Assembly (NCBI GenBank): GCA_016706275.1
Contig: JADJJY010000003.1
Span: 372,001-436,000, forward strand
Direction of reading: 5' to 3'
Length of the DNA stretch: 64,000 nt
Source: Chloracidobacterium sp.
GTDB taxonomy: Bacteria > Acidobacteriota > Blastocatellia > Pyrinomonadales > Pyrinomonadaceae
The stretch's first letter is position 1, and the number at the start of each line of letters is the position of its first letter. Below, in pieces: positions 8,011-16,364 of the stretch. The notes below the pieces were generated by a model. It ran no database searches and was not told where the DNA came from. It saw only the letters and a list, made by a program, of their open reading frames with translations. A program made the position numbers and the translations under genes.

Positions 8011-10755
8011 CTAAGATCCGATAGCTGCTTGCGCCGCTGCGAGTCTGGCGATCGGCACGCGAAACGGTGAACAGCTTACATAATCCATGCCCAGCTTGTG
8101 ACAGAATTTCACGCTATCGGCGTCTCCGCCATGCTCGCCGCAGATGCCAACCTTCAGCTTGGGCTTGATCTCGCGGCCCCGCTCGATGCCCATACGGATC
8201 AATTCGCCGATGCCATCAGTATCGATCGTTTGAAAAGGATCGTACGGCAATATCCCAAGGTCGAGATATTTTGGCAAGAATCCGCCGATGTCGTCGCGGC
8301 TAAACCCAAAGCTCATCTGCGTGAGATCGTTTGTTCCGTAACTGAAGAAATCCGCCACCTCGGCCATCAATCCGGCCCTGATCGCAGCCCTCGGCGTTTC
8401 GATCATCGTGCCATAAAGATACGGGATCTTCTTGAGCTTCTTTTTTTCGCAGACCTCTTTATAGATCTGATCGACGATCTTTTTCTGGTGCTTGAGTTCG
8501 TTGAATGTACATGTGACGGGGATCATTATTTCCGGCAGCGCTTTTTTTCCGGCCTTTATCAATTCCGCAGTCGCCTCGAGTATTGCTCTGACCTGCATCT
8601 CCGTTATTTCCGGATAACTGATCCCGAGACGAACGCCGCGGTGGCCGAGCATCGGGTTGTTCTCCGCGAGAGCGATAACTCGACGCTTCAAAACACTCAT
8701 ACTAATGTCGAGCACTTTGCTCAACTCTAACAGTTTCTCTTTATCGTGAGGCACAAATTCATGAAGCGGAGGATCGAGTAGCCGGATCGTTACCGGGCGT
8801 CCATTCATTACCTTGAGAGTTGCTTTTACATCTTTCTTGACGAATTTGAACAGTTCATCCAGAGCCTTGCGCCGCTCGGCTTCGGACTTGCTTACGATCA
8901 TCTTTCGCAGGAGAAACAGCGGCTGCTCGCCGCCTTCGCCGTAGAACATATGCTCGGTCCTGAAAAGGCCGATGCCCTCTGCCCCAAATTTTAAGGCCTG
9001 CGTCGCATCCTCTGGTGTCTCAGCATTAGCCCGAACTCCCATTGTCTTGACCTTGTCGACCAGTTTCATCAGATCTTTGTACGACTGATTCTTATCGAGA
9101 TCGATATCGACGAGAGCCATGCTCCCGGTGTAAACAAGCCCTTTTGTGCCATTAAGGCTAAGCCAATCCCCTTCGTGAATAATAGATCCGTCTTTCGCTT
9201 TGAAATTTCTGGCATCGTGGTTGATCTCGATATCGGCGCAGCCGACAATACAGCACTTGCCCCAGCCACGAGCAACCAGAGCAGCGTGCGAAGTCATACC
9301 GCCCTTAGAAGTAAGGATCGCCTCCGCTTTGTGCATTCCGTCAACGTCCTCAGGCGACGTCTCCTCTCGCACCAAAATTACCTTTTCACCCTTCTTGGCC
9401 CATTCAACAGCGTCTTGCGACGAAAAAACCACGCGACCGCGTGCACCGCCGGGCCCGGCCGGCAGTCCCTTTGCGATCGGTTTTGTGATGAGTTCCGCTT
9501 TTGGGTCGAGCATAGGCAGCAGCAGTTCGACGAGCTGATTCGGACCGACGCGCATCACCGCGGTATTGATATCGATCAGCTTTTCAGCGTGCATTTCCGT
9601 CGCCATTCGCACGGCGGCAACGCCATTGCGCTTTCCGACACGGCATTGCAGCATATAGAGTTTTCCTTTTTCGATGGTGAACTCAATATCCTGCATGTCC
9701 TTGTAATGCACTTCGAGCCGTTTTTGATATTCAAACAGTTCCTGATAGAGCTCCGGCATTAATTTCTCGAGCGTCTTGAACTGCTTGCTCTGTGCGTTCT
9801 TGGAATATTCATTTACCGGAGCCGGCGTTCGTGTACCGGCCACCACGTCTTCGCCCTGAGCATTGACAAGATACTCGCCGTAAAACTTATTCTCGCCATT
9901 TCCGGGATTTCGCGTAAAAGCAACGCCCGTACAGCTATCGTTGCCCATATTGCCAAAGACCATCGCCTGGACGTTCACTGCAGTTCCCCATTCATCGGGA
10001 ATATTCTCGATCGCTCGATACTCGACCGCCCGCTTGCCGTTCCAGCTACTGAATACGGCCCCGACGCCGCCCCACATCTGCTCCCAAGGGTCCTCAGGGA
10101 AATCCGTGCCGAGCACCTTTTTGACCGTTTTCTTGAAGTCAGCGACCAGTGCTTTCAATTCAGGAACGGTCAGGTCGGTGTCGCTTTTGTAGCCCTGGCT
10201 GACTTTAATATTCTCCAGCCTTTCGTCAAGCTGCTTGCGGATGCCCTTGCCGCCTTTCGGCTCAATACCCGCACCTTTTTCCATCACGACATCGGCGTAC
10301 ATCATGATCAACCGCCGATAGGCGTCGTACGCGAATCGCTCATCCCCGCTTTGCTCGATCAGGCCTTGAATGGTCTTTTCATTCAGCCCGACGTTCAGTA
10401 CTGTCTCCATCATCCCTGGCATCGATCGCCTCGCTCCCGAACGGATCGACACCAGCAGCGGGTTCGATTCGTCGCCGAATTTCTTGCCGGTCAGCTTTTC
10501 CATCCGTAGCATCGATGCCTCGACCTCGGCTTTCAGCGTCTTTGGATAAGTCTTTTTGTGGGCCGTCAGATAGGTACAAACCTCGGTCGTTACCGTAAAA
10601 CCGGGCGGAACCGGCAGCTTTAGTTTTGGGTGCCCCGCCATCTCGGCAAGATTAGCTCCCTTGCCACCGAGAAGGTCCTTCATTGACTCATTCCCGTCAG
10701 CCTTGCCACCGCCGAAGAAATACACAAATTTGTTGTTTTTTGCCGAACTTGCCAT
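8011..10755 (-). CDS. ppdK: pyruvate, phosphate dikinase
   Basis: Interconverts pyruvate + ATP + Pi with phosphoenolpyruvate + AMP + PPi in the cytoplasm. The 914 residues match the family. The N-terminal ATP-grasp begins FFGGGKADGNESMKDLLGGK. The swivelling phosphohistidine domain has GGMTSHAALVARGWGKCC. The C-terminal PEP-utilising barrel ends GICGEHGGD and YVSCSPFRVPIARLAAAQ with the catalytic Cys. All key residues are present. It appears monocistronic and is preceded by 134 bases without a gene. It probably serves gluconeogenesis or PPi-dependent glycolysis; the direction is inferred only. Confidence 0.97.
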   Translation of the reverse strand: MASSAKNNKFVYFFGGGKADGNESMKDLLGGKGANLAEMAGHPKLKLPVPPGFTVTTEVCTYLTAHKKTYPKTLKAEVEASMLRMEKLTGKKFGDESNPLLVSIRSGARRSMPGMMETVLNVGLNEKTIQGLIEQSGDERFAYDAYRRLIMMYADVVMEKGAGIEPKGGKGIRKQLDERLENIKVSQGYKSDTDLTVPELKALVADFKKTVKKVLGTDFPEDPWEQMWGGVGAVFSSWNGKRAVEYRAIENIPDEWGTAVNVQAMVFGNMGNDSCTGVAFTRNPGNGENKFYGEYLVNAQGEDVVAGTRTPAPVNEYSKNAQSKQFKTLEKLMPELYQELFEYQKRLEVHYKDMQDIEFTIEKGKLYMLQCRVGKRNGVAAVRMATEMHAEKLIDINTAVMRVGPNQLVELLLPMLDPKAELITKPIAKGLPAGPGGARGRVVFSSQDAVEWAKKGEKVILVREETSPEDVDGMHKAEAILTSKGGMTSHAALVARGWGKCCIVGCADIEINHDARNFKAKDGSIIHEGDWLSLNGTKGLVYTGSMALVDIDLDKNQSYKDLMKLVDKVKTMGVRANAETPEDATQALKFGAEGIGLFRTEHMFYGEGGEQPLFLLRKMIVSKSEAERRKALDELFKFVKKDVKATLKVMNGRPVTIRLLDPPLHEFVPHDKEKLLELSKVLDISMSVLKRRVIALAENNPMLGHRGVRLGISYPEITEMQVRAILEATAELIKAGKKALPEIMIPVTCTFNELKHQKKIVDQIYKEVCEKKKLKKIPYLYGTMIETPRAAIRAGLMAEVADFFSYGTNDLTQMSFGFSRDDIGGFLPKYLDLGILPYDPFQTIDTDGIGELIRMGIERGREIKPKLKVGICGEHGGDADSVKFCHKLGMDYVSCSPFRVPIARLAAAQAAIGS

Positions 10756-10889
10756 AAATAAAAAATAGTCTCCTATCGCGAGAATAACGTCAGTGGTTAC
10801 TTATTTTTAGGACGCACGTCACAACGCCGTCAATCTGATATCAAAAAAATGATTATCAGCTTTGCGATAAATTAGTTGATGATTCGCGG

Positions 10890-12269
10890 CTAGACCTTTA
10901 CACATTCTCCGCGTTTGAGGAATTGCCCGTCGCCTTGTTTGCCGGTGTGTTCGCCGTTTTGGATGACGACGCGGCCGCGTGAGAGGACTGTCTCGACCTT
11001 GCCTTTTACTTTCCAGCCTTCGTACGAAGAGTAATCGACGTTCATATGCTCGGCTTCGACGCCGAAAGTATGTTCGGTGTCGGGGTTAAAGATGACGATG
11101 TCCGCGTCGGAGCCGACGGCGATCGTTCCCTTTTTTGGGAAAAGGCCGAACATCTTAGCGGCAGCTGTCGATGTCAGCTCGACAAAGCGATTCAACGAAA
11201 TTCGGTTTTCGACAACGCCGCCGTTGTAGATAAGGTTCATCCTGTTTTCGACACCCGGAGCGCCGTTTGGGATCTTGGAGAAATCGTTGACGCCTAGCTC
11301 TTTCTGTTCCTTCATACAGAACGGACAGTGGTCGGTCGAGATGACCTGCAAGTCGTCCATCTTGAGGCCTTTCCAGAGCTCGGCACAGTTGTGCTTTTCA
11401 CGCAGAGGCGGCGTCATCACGTACTTCGCACCTTCCCAACCGTCGTCGTAATCGTCGATCGAGTGGAACAGATATTGCGGACAAGTCTCGGCAAACGCCG
11501 CGATGCCGCGATCTCTCGCCTGTCTTACCTGATTCAAAGCATCAGTACACGAAAGGTGAACGATATAAACCGGCGACTCGGCCATCTCAGCAATTGCGAT
11601 CGCCCGATGGACGCCCTCGGCCTCGGCGATCGTCGGACGCGTCAACGCATGATACTTCGGAGCGGTACGTCCGTCGGCCAAAAAGCGCTTGATGATCTCG
11701 TTGATGACAATGCCGTTCTCAGCGTGCATACAGATGAGGCCGCCGCGTTTGCCGGCTGCCGACATCGCACGAAAGATCGTCGCGTCATCCGCCAGAAACA
11801 CGCCCGGATACGCCATGAACAGCTTGAACGAAGTAATGCCCTCGTCCATCAGCTTGTACATTTCTTTCTCGTCGCCGTCCTCAAACTCGGTCGTGATGAG
11901 ATGAAACCCGTAGTCGATCGCCGTCTTGCCCTCGGCCTTTTTGTGCCACGCATCCACGCCCGCGGTCATCGATTCGCCCTTCGTCTGCACCGCAAAATCA
12001 ATGATCGTCGTCGTCCCGCCAAACGCCGCCGCCCGCGTCCCGGTAAAAAAATCATCCGACGCAAACGTCCCGCCAAACGGCAGCTCCATATGCGTATGCG
12101 GATCGATCCCGCCCGGGATCACCAGCCTCCCCGACGCGTCCAGCACAACATCCGCCTCCATATCCAGCCGCTTGCCGATAGTCGTCACCGTCTCGCCGTC
12201 AATAAAAATATCCGCCCGATAGTCGTCCACCGCAGTAACAACCCGCCCGTTTTTGATCAGTGTTTTCAT
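10890..12269 (-). CDS. hydA: dihydropyrimidinase / D-hydantoinase
   Basis: Opens the ring of dihydrouracil or dihydrothymine (or 5-substituted hydantoins) to the N-carbamoyl amino acid. 459 residues of the cyclic-amidohydrolase family: metal motif GGIDPHTHMELPF near residue 55, the carboxylated Lys in SFKLFMAYPG, metal His in MHAENG and VHLSC, and STDHCPF with the second-shell Asp. It lies 6 kb from the ureidopropionase that would use its product, with the aminotransferase further on, so the pyrimidine route is scattered but local. The upstream intergenic region is shared with the divergent phosphatase gene. Confidence 0.93.
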   Translation of the reverse strand: MKTLIKNGRVVTAVDDYRADIFIDGETVTTIGKRLDMEADVVLDASGRLVIPGGIDPHTHMELPFGGTFASDDFFTGTRAAAFGGTTTIIDFAVQTKGESMTAGVDAWHKKAEGKTAIDYGFHLITTEFEDGDEKEMYKLMDEGITSFKLFMAYPGVFLADDATIFRAMSAAGKRGGLICMHAENGIVINEIIKRFLADGRTAPKYHALTRPTIAEAEGVHRAIAIAEMAESPVYIVHLSCTDALNQVRQARDRGIAAFAETCPQYLFHSIDDYDDGWEGAKYVMTPPLREKHNCAELWKGLKMDDLQVISTDHCPFCMKEQKELGVNDFSKIPNGAPGVENRMNLIYNGGVVENRISLNRFVELTSTAAAKMFGLFPKKGTIAVGSDADIVIFNPDTEHTFGVEAEHMNVDYSSYEGWKVKGKVETVLSRGRVVIQNGEHTGKQGDGQFLKRGECVKV

Positions 12270-12393
12270 CGTCTTAAAAGCCCTTCTTTTAGCGTTAGTG
12301 GAATTTTGTTGACCTAGTTTAACATTGAGTGAAGAGTGGGTGCGACATTCTGATGATTTAATCCCCGCAGATTAGGATGCGGAACGAAAAGAA

Positions 12394-12984
12394 GTGAAAA
12401 GAACATTTAAGAAAATCAAACGGAGACTTACGAATTTTCGGTCAGGAGAGTTGTGGCATTGGGCGCGTCACACATCCTTTTCGTTCGCCACCGGCATCCC
12501 ATTGCTTCGCTATTGTAAAATTGATGAGTATGTTTTTATTGGCGGTTTCTATGGCAAATTAGGCAGAAAGGTATTGGTAAAAGCGGGAATAAGAAATTCA
12601 ATAAATCTTCAAGAAAAAAATATTAATGACAAACAACGTTTGATGCTCAGTACGGGTTATCTGCATCTACCGACCGAAGATGATGGATCTATATCAGATT
12701 TGGACATTGCTGAGGGCATTTCATTTATTGAAAAATGCAGAGAAAATCAAGAAGGGGTGTATATTCATTGCAAATCCGGCATTGGTCGTGCCCCGACTTT
12801 AGGAATTGCCTTTCTCTTATCAAAAGGTATGTCTTTCGATTCCGCGTTGAAAAGGGTTAAGTCGGTACGTCCTTTTATTATGATTTCTGAGGCACAACGT
12901 AAGCAGCTGTTAAAATACGCGCCAACACACCTATCGGAGAGCCAGAAAGGTCAAGACTCCTGCAAGACAGAAATCCGACGCTAG
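12394..12984 (+). CDS. dual-specificity (PTP-like) phosphatase
   Basis: 196 residues from GTG 12394. The Cys-phosphatase signature HCKSGIGRAPT (residues 125-135; nucleophile Cys126, Arg132) is intact, and Asp96/Asp97 in LPTEDDGS are candidates for the general acid. An N-terminal stretch (FIGGFYGKLGRKVLVKAGIRNSINLQ) fits the DSP fold. Relatives include PTPMT1, which removes phosphate from phosphatidylglycerol phosphate. The gene is convergent with, and overlaps by 54 bases, a CDP-alcohol phosphatidyltransferase, so a lipid-phosphate substrate is plausible but not proved. A protein-tyrosine role is the alternative. The region is richer in A+T than its surroundings. Confidence 0.85.
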   Translation: MKRTFKKIKRRLTNFRSGELWHWARHTSFSFATGIPLLRYCKIDEYVFIGGFYGKLGRKVLVKAGIRNSINLQEKNINDKQRLMLSTGYLHLPTEDDGSISDLDIAEGISFIEKCRENQEGVYIHCKSGIGRAPTLGIAFLLSKGMSFDSALKRVKSVRPFIMISEAQRKQLLKYAPTHLSESQKGQDSCKTEIRR

Positions 12985-13683
12985 CTGCAAAACCGACGCA
13001 ATTTTAGTTGTCCTACTCACGGGTTCTAAACTTCTGGCCAAACTTCTCCCTTCTTCCTTCTTTAGCCAAGGAAGATACGTGTATAGGATCGGGATGGCTC
13101 TCACAAGACTAAACGCAAGGACTGACACCAACAAAACATACTCGAACATTGATGGAATCGTTTGGCCTCGATAAATCGTTAAAAAGAGTACTCCAAATAG
13201 AATGCCCTTAATTGCTCCGTAACCACTTCTACTCAACTTCGAAAGGACAATTTCTCTCAAGGGGTGTGGTAAGAAAATCCCGGCAGCTGAAATCCGATCA
13301 AGGCTAAACGCGCGCATCCTACAGGCGTCGGTTAATATTATCCGAAGGTAGAAAATGGCTATGAACCACAACGGGATTAATCCAGCGGCCACGAAATAAC
13401 TTAGAAATATGAATTCAACTAAACGATCCGCTGCAATGTCGACAAAACTTCCGAGTAGCGATTGGCTTTTAAGTCGGCGAGCAACTATTCCGTCAACCGC
13501 GTCTAATGACATCACGAAAGGCACACCAACGAATGCTAAGAATAGGAGACCGTTTTGGTATTGACCAAACTCGCTTACAAGAATCCAAGCTAATACGACC
13601 CTAACTATAGAGATGACAGAAGGAGCAGCGTACGCTGAAACATACGTCAGGGAATTTCTTTCATACTCATCTACGTATCTCAA
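12931..13683 (-). CDS. CDP-alcohol phosphatidyltransferase family membrane protein
   Basis: Transfers a phosphatidyl group from CDP-diacylglycerol to an alcohol in the inner membrane. The full D-x2-DG-x2-AR-x8-G-x3-D-x3-D signature is present (D61, D64, G65, A68, R69, G78, D82, D86) with six or so hydrophobic helices. Start taken as TTG 13683, which overlaps the stop of the preceding gene as TTGA and follows GAGGAAAG; an ATG at 13767 or 13728 would overlap that gene by 88 or 49 bases. The alcohol (glycerol phosphate, inositol phosphate, serine) cannot be read. Together with the phosphatase and VTT genes it suggests a small phospholipid module. Confidence 0.85.
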   Translation of the reverse strand: MRYVDEYERNSLTYVSAYAAPSVISIVRVVLAWILVSEFGQYQNGLLFLAFVGVPFVMSLDAVDGIVARRLKSQSLLGSFVDIAADRLVEFIFLSYFVAAGLIPLWFIAIFYLRIILTDACRMRAFSLDRISAAGIFLPHPLREIVLSKLSRSGYGAIKGILFGVLFLTIYRGQTIPSMFEYVLLVSVLAFSLVRAIPILYTYLPWLKKEEGRSLARSLEPVSRTTKIASVLQLASDFCLAGVLTFLALR

Positions 13684-14867
13684 TTTTCTTTCCTCGCCAG
13701 CAACACACACCACACGAATGATCCCCATGATAGAAAGCAAAGTAATGCATATGCCCTCCAAAGCCATTTTCTGTCAGCTTCAGGGACTTCCAAGTTTTCA
13801 ATGATAACTCCATTCTCCCCAATTGTGAATTTGTCTTCTGGAAGAATTCGTAAAGCTTGCTTTCGTCGCTTCGTTCTTGCACGGGTCTTAAATACCTTAT
13901 TTAATACTCCGTAAAATTCAGGGAAAAAGTCGATGCCAGCTATTCGAACCAATACTTCCGCCCAATGTTCTACTTCGGTGTCGGTGCAGGTGGCTTTCTT
14001 GTTTTGTTTGAGATACGTTTCAAAATAGTCTACCGTTGCGGAATATTGCTGCCGAACAACCACGATCTGAAGAATCACAATAATGACGGCCAATAGTAAA
14101 AGGCCAAGAATTGAAACAGAGAGATGACCTGCGCGAGCAAGTTCAGCAGTAAGAATGCACTGACCAGCCAACGCAAAGAAGGTAAAATTGAGCAGAAACG
14201 GATCTGGCTCTGATTCTGCAAGGGTACGAACTAACCATGCAAAAAAAGCAATGCCAATAATCGCTAAAATAAATCCGCCTGAGGATAAATAGTCAGCCGT
14301 GCCGATGGTTGATAGTGTGTCCATAGATAGTGAGTAAAATCCAAAATACGCGATGCCTAGATGTCGAAGCGTCTTACCGATTACAACTGGATAAAAATAG
14401 CGTGTTAAACCTATCTTCAAAGAACCCGCAATTGCCGACATTGGATCAAAAAACGGATTAGGCACAGCGGCAAGAACCAGTAGTGGGAAAAATGATCGTT
14501 CACGCGAGATTTTCAAAAAACGCCAGTTCGCTATCGCTTGTATCTTTGCATCTGTTTCTGGCTTTTGGGACGATCGCAAAAAATACCCGAAACCATACCC
14601 AGCCAATTCTCCGATTGCTCCCCCGATGCCTGCCGCAAAGCCGACACCCATCGGATTAAGCTGCCCCGCAGCGAAGAAGGTCGCAATTTGTGACGGTCCG
14701 GCAAATGGAGCAATTCCGTTGATCAAACTCAATACAAATAGACCGGAATATCCGAAGGATCCTAACCATTCTGATGGTATTATCCCACGCCACAACGCGA
14801 CAGCCGTCGCTACCATGATGCCAAGTATCAGAACTGTAATAATCCAGCGAACATATCTGTTTTTCAT
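13680..14867 (-). CDS. VTT/DedA-like polytopic membrane protein
   Basis: 395 residues from ATG 14867 (MKNRYVRWIITVLIL); a TTG at 14942 would add 25 residues. The N-terminal half carries the VTT (SNARE-associated/DedA) features: GIAPFAGPSQIATFFAAG, GGAIGELAGYGFGYFLR and AAVPNPFFDP, linked in other proteins to phospholipid scrambling across membranes. The rest has two more membrane blocks and a soluble part (about 290-365) with many basic residues, ending with a hydrophobic helix. It is coupled to the phosphatidyltransferase by a 4-base overlap. A role in moving the lipid product is an inference from the pairing. Confidence 0.75.
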   Translation of the reverse strand: MKNRYVRWIITVLILGIMVATAVALWRGIIPSEWLGSFGYSGLFVLSLINGIAPFAGPSQIATFFAAGQLNPMGVGFAAGIGGAIGELAGYGFGYFLRSSQKPETDAKIQAIANWRFLKISRERSFFPLLVLAAVPNPFFDPMSAIAGSLKIGLTRYFYPVVIGKTLRHLGIAYFGFYSLSMDTLSTIGTADYLSSGGFILAIIGIAFFAWLVRTLAESEPDPFLLNFTFFALAGQCILTAELARAGHLSVSILGLLLLAVIIVILQIVVVRQQYSATVDYFETYLKQNKKATCTDTEVEHWAEVLVRIAGIDFFPEFYGVLNKVFKTRARTKRRKQALRILPEDKFTIGENGVIIENLEVPEADRKWLWRAYALLCFLSWGSFVWCVLLARKEN

Positions 14868-15167
14868 GACGAGTACAAAAACCTTGCTGGATTCTATTTC
14901 AACTTTAACGCTTTTTCCTTCGAGCTCCTGAAGTCCGGGCAAGGACTCATTGTTCGGGAACGAAAGCGGTAAAACCTTGCTTTGATTTTCGGTATAAAGA
15001 AATTAGCCCTTCTTACATTTGAAGTCAAGCTTGGATTCGTATCGAGTCTTGACAATTTCTTTCAAACATCCGAAAATCCCATTGATAAAACCAATCAATT
15101 AAACCTAACTTCGGACAGCCGCTTTTTAGCTTTTTTTGTTGTCCGAAATGACATCAAAGGAGAGTAT

Positions 15168-15890
15168 ATGGCCGAAACTGGACATGCAAAGAACGTAGAA
15201 AACTGGCAGAAGATGATCGCGGCTTGTACGGGATTTGGGGGTGCTTACAAACCCTCGAACGCGGATCTCGCTCTTGCCTCGATGACTACCTTGCACGCTG
15301 AGGTTGATACAGAGATGGACGGCGTTCAGACCAGTATTGTGCCGTGGAAGAACAACGTTGCGGATCGCGAAAACATCTACACCGGAGTCCGTCCGCGCAC
15401 GACGCAGATACTTGCCGCGTTTAAGGCTTGCGGTGCCGCCGCCAACAAAGTGGACAACATGAAGACCTATCAGCGTCAGGTTCACGGTGCCCGTGCCAAA
15501 GCAAAGCCGGTTGACGACCCGAACACGCCCGGCGACGAATCAAAAGGTAACTCAGTCTCGCACCAATCCTACGTTCAGGTCGCCGAGTCCTTCAGCCAGA
15601 TGGTCGCCCTGATGACCGCCGAACCGCTCTACACACCAAACGAAACTCACTTACAGGTTGCCACGAATACAACGCTTCTCGCCTCGATGGAAGCCGCCAA
15701 CGACGATGTCATAAACGCTGTACCAGCATGGAAAAACTCAATGGCCTCGCGTAACGCCCGCCTCTACGACGACGCGGACAGCATCTTCGAACGCCAAAAA
15801 CTCGTCAAAGAATACGTAAAGTCCCTATACGGCGCCCAATCTCCGCAATACGCCCAGGTTAAAGGGCTTGAGTTTAAGAAAGTGAAATAA
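15168..15890 (+). CDS. hypothetical protein with two homologous helical halves
   Basis: 240 residues from ATG 15168, directly behind AAAGGAGAG; earlier in-frame starts have no such site and give an unrelated leader. The protein contains an internal duplication. The first half has YKPSNADLALASMTTLHAE, then VPWKNNVADRENIYTG. The second has YTPNETHLQVATNTTLLAS, then VPAWKNSMASRNARLYDD. Both share Y-x-P, a long helix and a PxWKN-x3-A-x-R-N-x2-Y box. No signal peptide or membrane helix is seen, so it is probably cytoplasmic and helical. I do not recognise a family with known function. A strong SD and terminator suggest real, independent expression. Confidence 0.8.
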   Translation: MAETGHAKNVENWQKMIAACTGFGGAYKPSNADLALASMTTLHAEVDTEMDGVQTSIVPWKNNVADRENIYTGVRPRTTQILAAFKACGAAANKVDNMKTYQRQVHGARAKAKPVDDPNTPGDESKGNSVSHQSYVQVAESFSQMVALMTAEPLYTPNETHLQVATNTTLLASMEAANDDVINAVPAWKNSMASRNARLYDDADSIFERQKLVKEYVKSLYGAQSPQYAQVKGLEFKKVK

Positions 15891-15920
15891 CTTTTGTTTA
15901 AAATGTCCGGTTTCAGCCTC

Positions 15921-15949
15921 GCGATCCGAACTTCGGGTCGCTTTTTATT
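15921..15949 (+). terminator. rho-independent terminator
   Basis: GCGATCCGAA (15921-15930) pairs with TTCGGGTCGC (15932-15941) over ten bases (one G-T pair), followed by TTTTTATT. It ends the two-halves gene just before the heptamer array. Confidence 0.85.
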
Positions 15950-15950
15950 G

Positions 15951-16181
15951 CCTGCGAGTCACGAAAGACGAACTCCGGAACGCAAGATTCGACCTGCGGA
16001 ATGTGAGAAAGAACCTGCGAAATCACATATTCGAGCTACGATTCACGAACTCCGAACTGCGACGAAACATACGCGACCTGCGACATTCGAGATTCGACCT
16101 GCGACTTGCGAGACGCGGCCTGCGGGTGTCGAGAAACGACCTGCGACTACCGAACTTCGACCTGCGGACAGCGCGAATTCA
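15951..16181. repeat. heptanucleotide array, 33 units (21-bp super-repeat x 11)
   Basis: 231 bases divide without remainder into 11 blocks of 21. Each block begins CCTGCGA or CCTGCGG in 8 of 11 cases, and each block is three 7-mers. By hand count, 21 of 33 heptamers end in CGA. Because 7 is not a multiple of 3, the translated period is 7 residues in every frame; one plus frame reads LR-x4-D/E ten times, another RPAT-x-E-x. No frame has a convincing start and ribosome site, so I treat it as non-coding repeat DNA. It lies directly downstream of the antitoxin gene on the minus strand. Confidence 0.85.
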
Positions 16182-16191
16182 CGATTGTGAG

Positions 16192-16350
16192 CTATGACTT
16201 CCGTTCTTCTTCACTAAGGAGAACGATTCTCGCGAACGGAACATTTCTCTTGCAGACAATTATTTCGAACCCTTTCTTTACTTCACCCAGATAGAAACTA
16301 AACCGGCGTTTCAGTTCCGAAATATTGACATGATATAAACGCTTTTCCAT
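16192..16350 (-). CDS. Phd/YefM-type antitoxin, apparently orphan
   Basis: A 52-residue frame reading MEKRLYHVNISELKRRFSFY, then LGEVKKGFEIIVCKRN, then VPFARIVLLSEEERKS. This is the compact Phd/YefM DNA-binding dimer pattern: V-N-I-S-E-L-K, a Leu-Gly pair, G-x-E-I-I-V-x-K-R-x-x-x-P-x-A-R-I. Such proteins repress their own operon and neutralise a Doc, PIN or YoeB toxin encoded just downstream. Here the next 240 bases on that strand are the heptamer array and no toxin is seen. The ATG lies 14 bases after the aminotransferase stop with no clear ribosome site. It may be a remnant or may regulate its neighbour. Confidence 0.72.
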   Translation of the reverse strand: MEKRLYHVNISELKRRFSFYLGEVKKGFEIIVCKRNVPFARIVLLSEEERKS

Positions 16351-16364
16351 ATTTATTGTTATAA

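Noticed and set aside
11328..12317. A 329-codon plus-strand frame
   Set aside because: Antisense shadow of the hydantoinase; rich in Arg/His as expected from reversed coding DNA.
15951..16181. CRISPR array
   Set aside because: There are no identical repeats with unique spacers; the repetition is continuous with a 7/21-bp period.
15894..16197. Open frames across the heptamer array (RPAT-x-E-x and LR-x4-D/E heptads)
   Set aside because: Any stop-free repeat gives such frames in several phases; starts lack ribosome sites and two overlapping frames look equally good.
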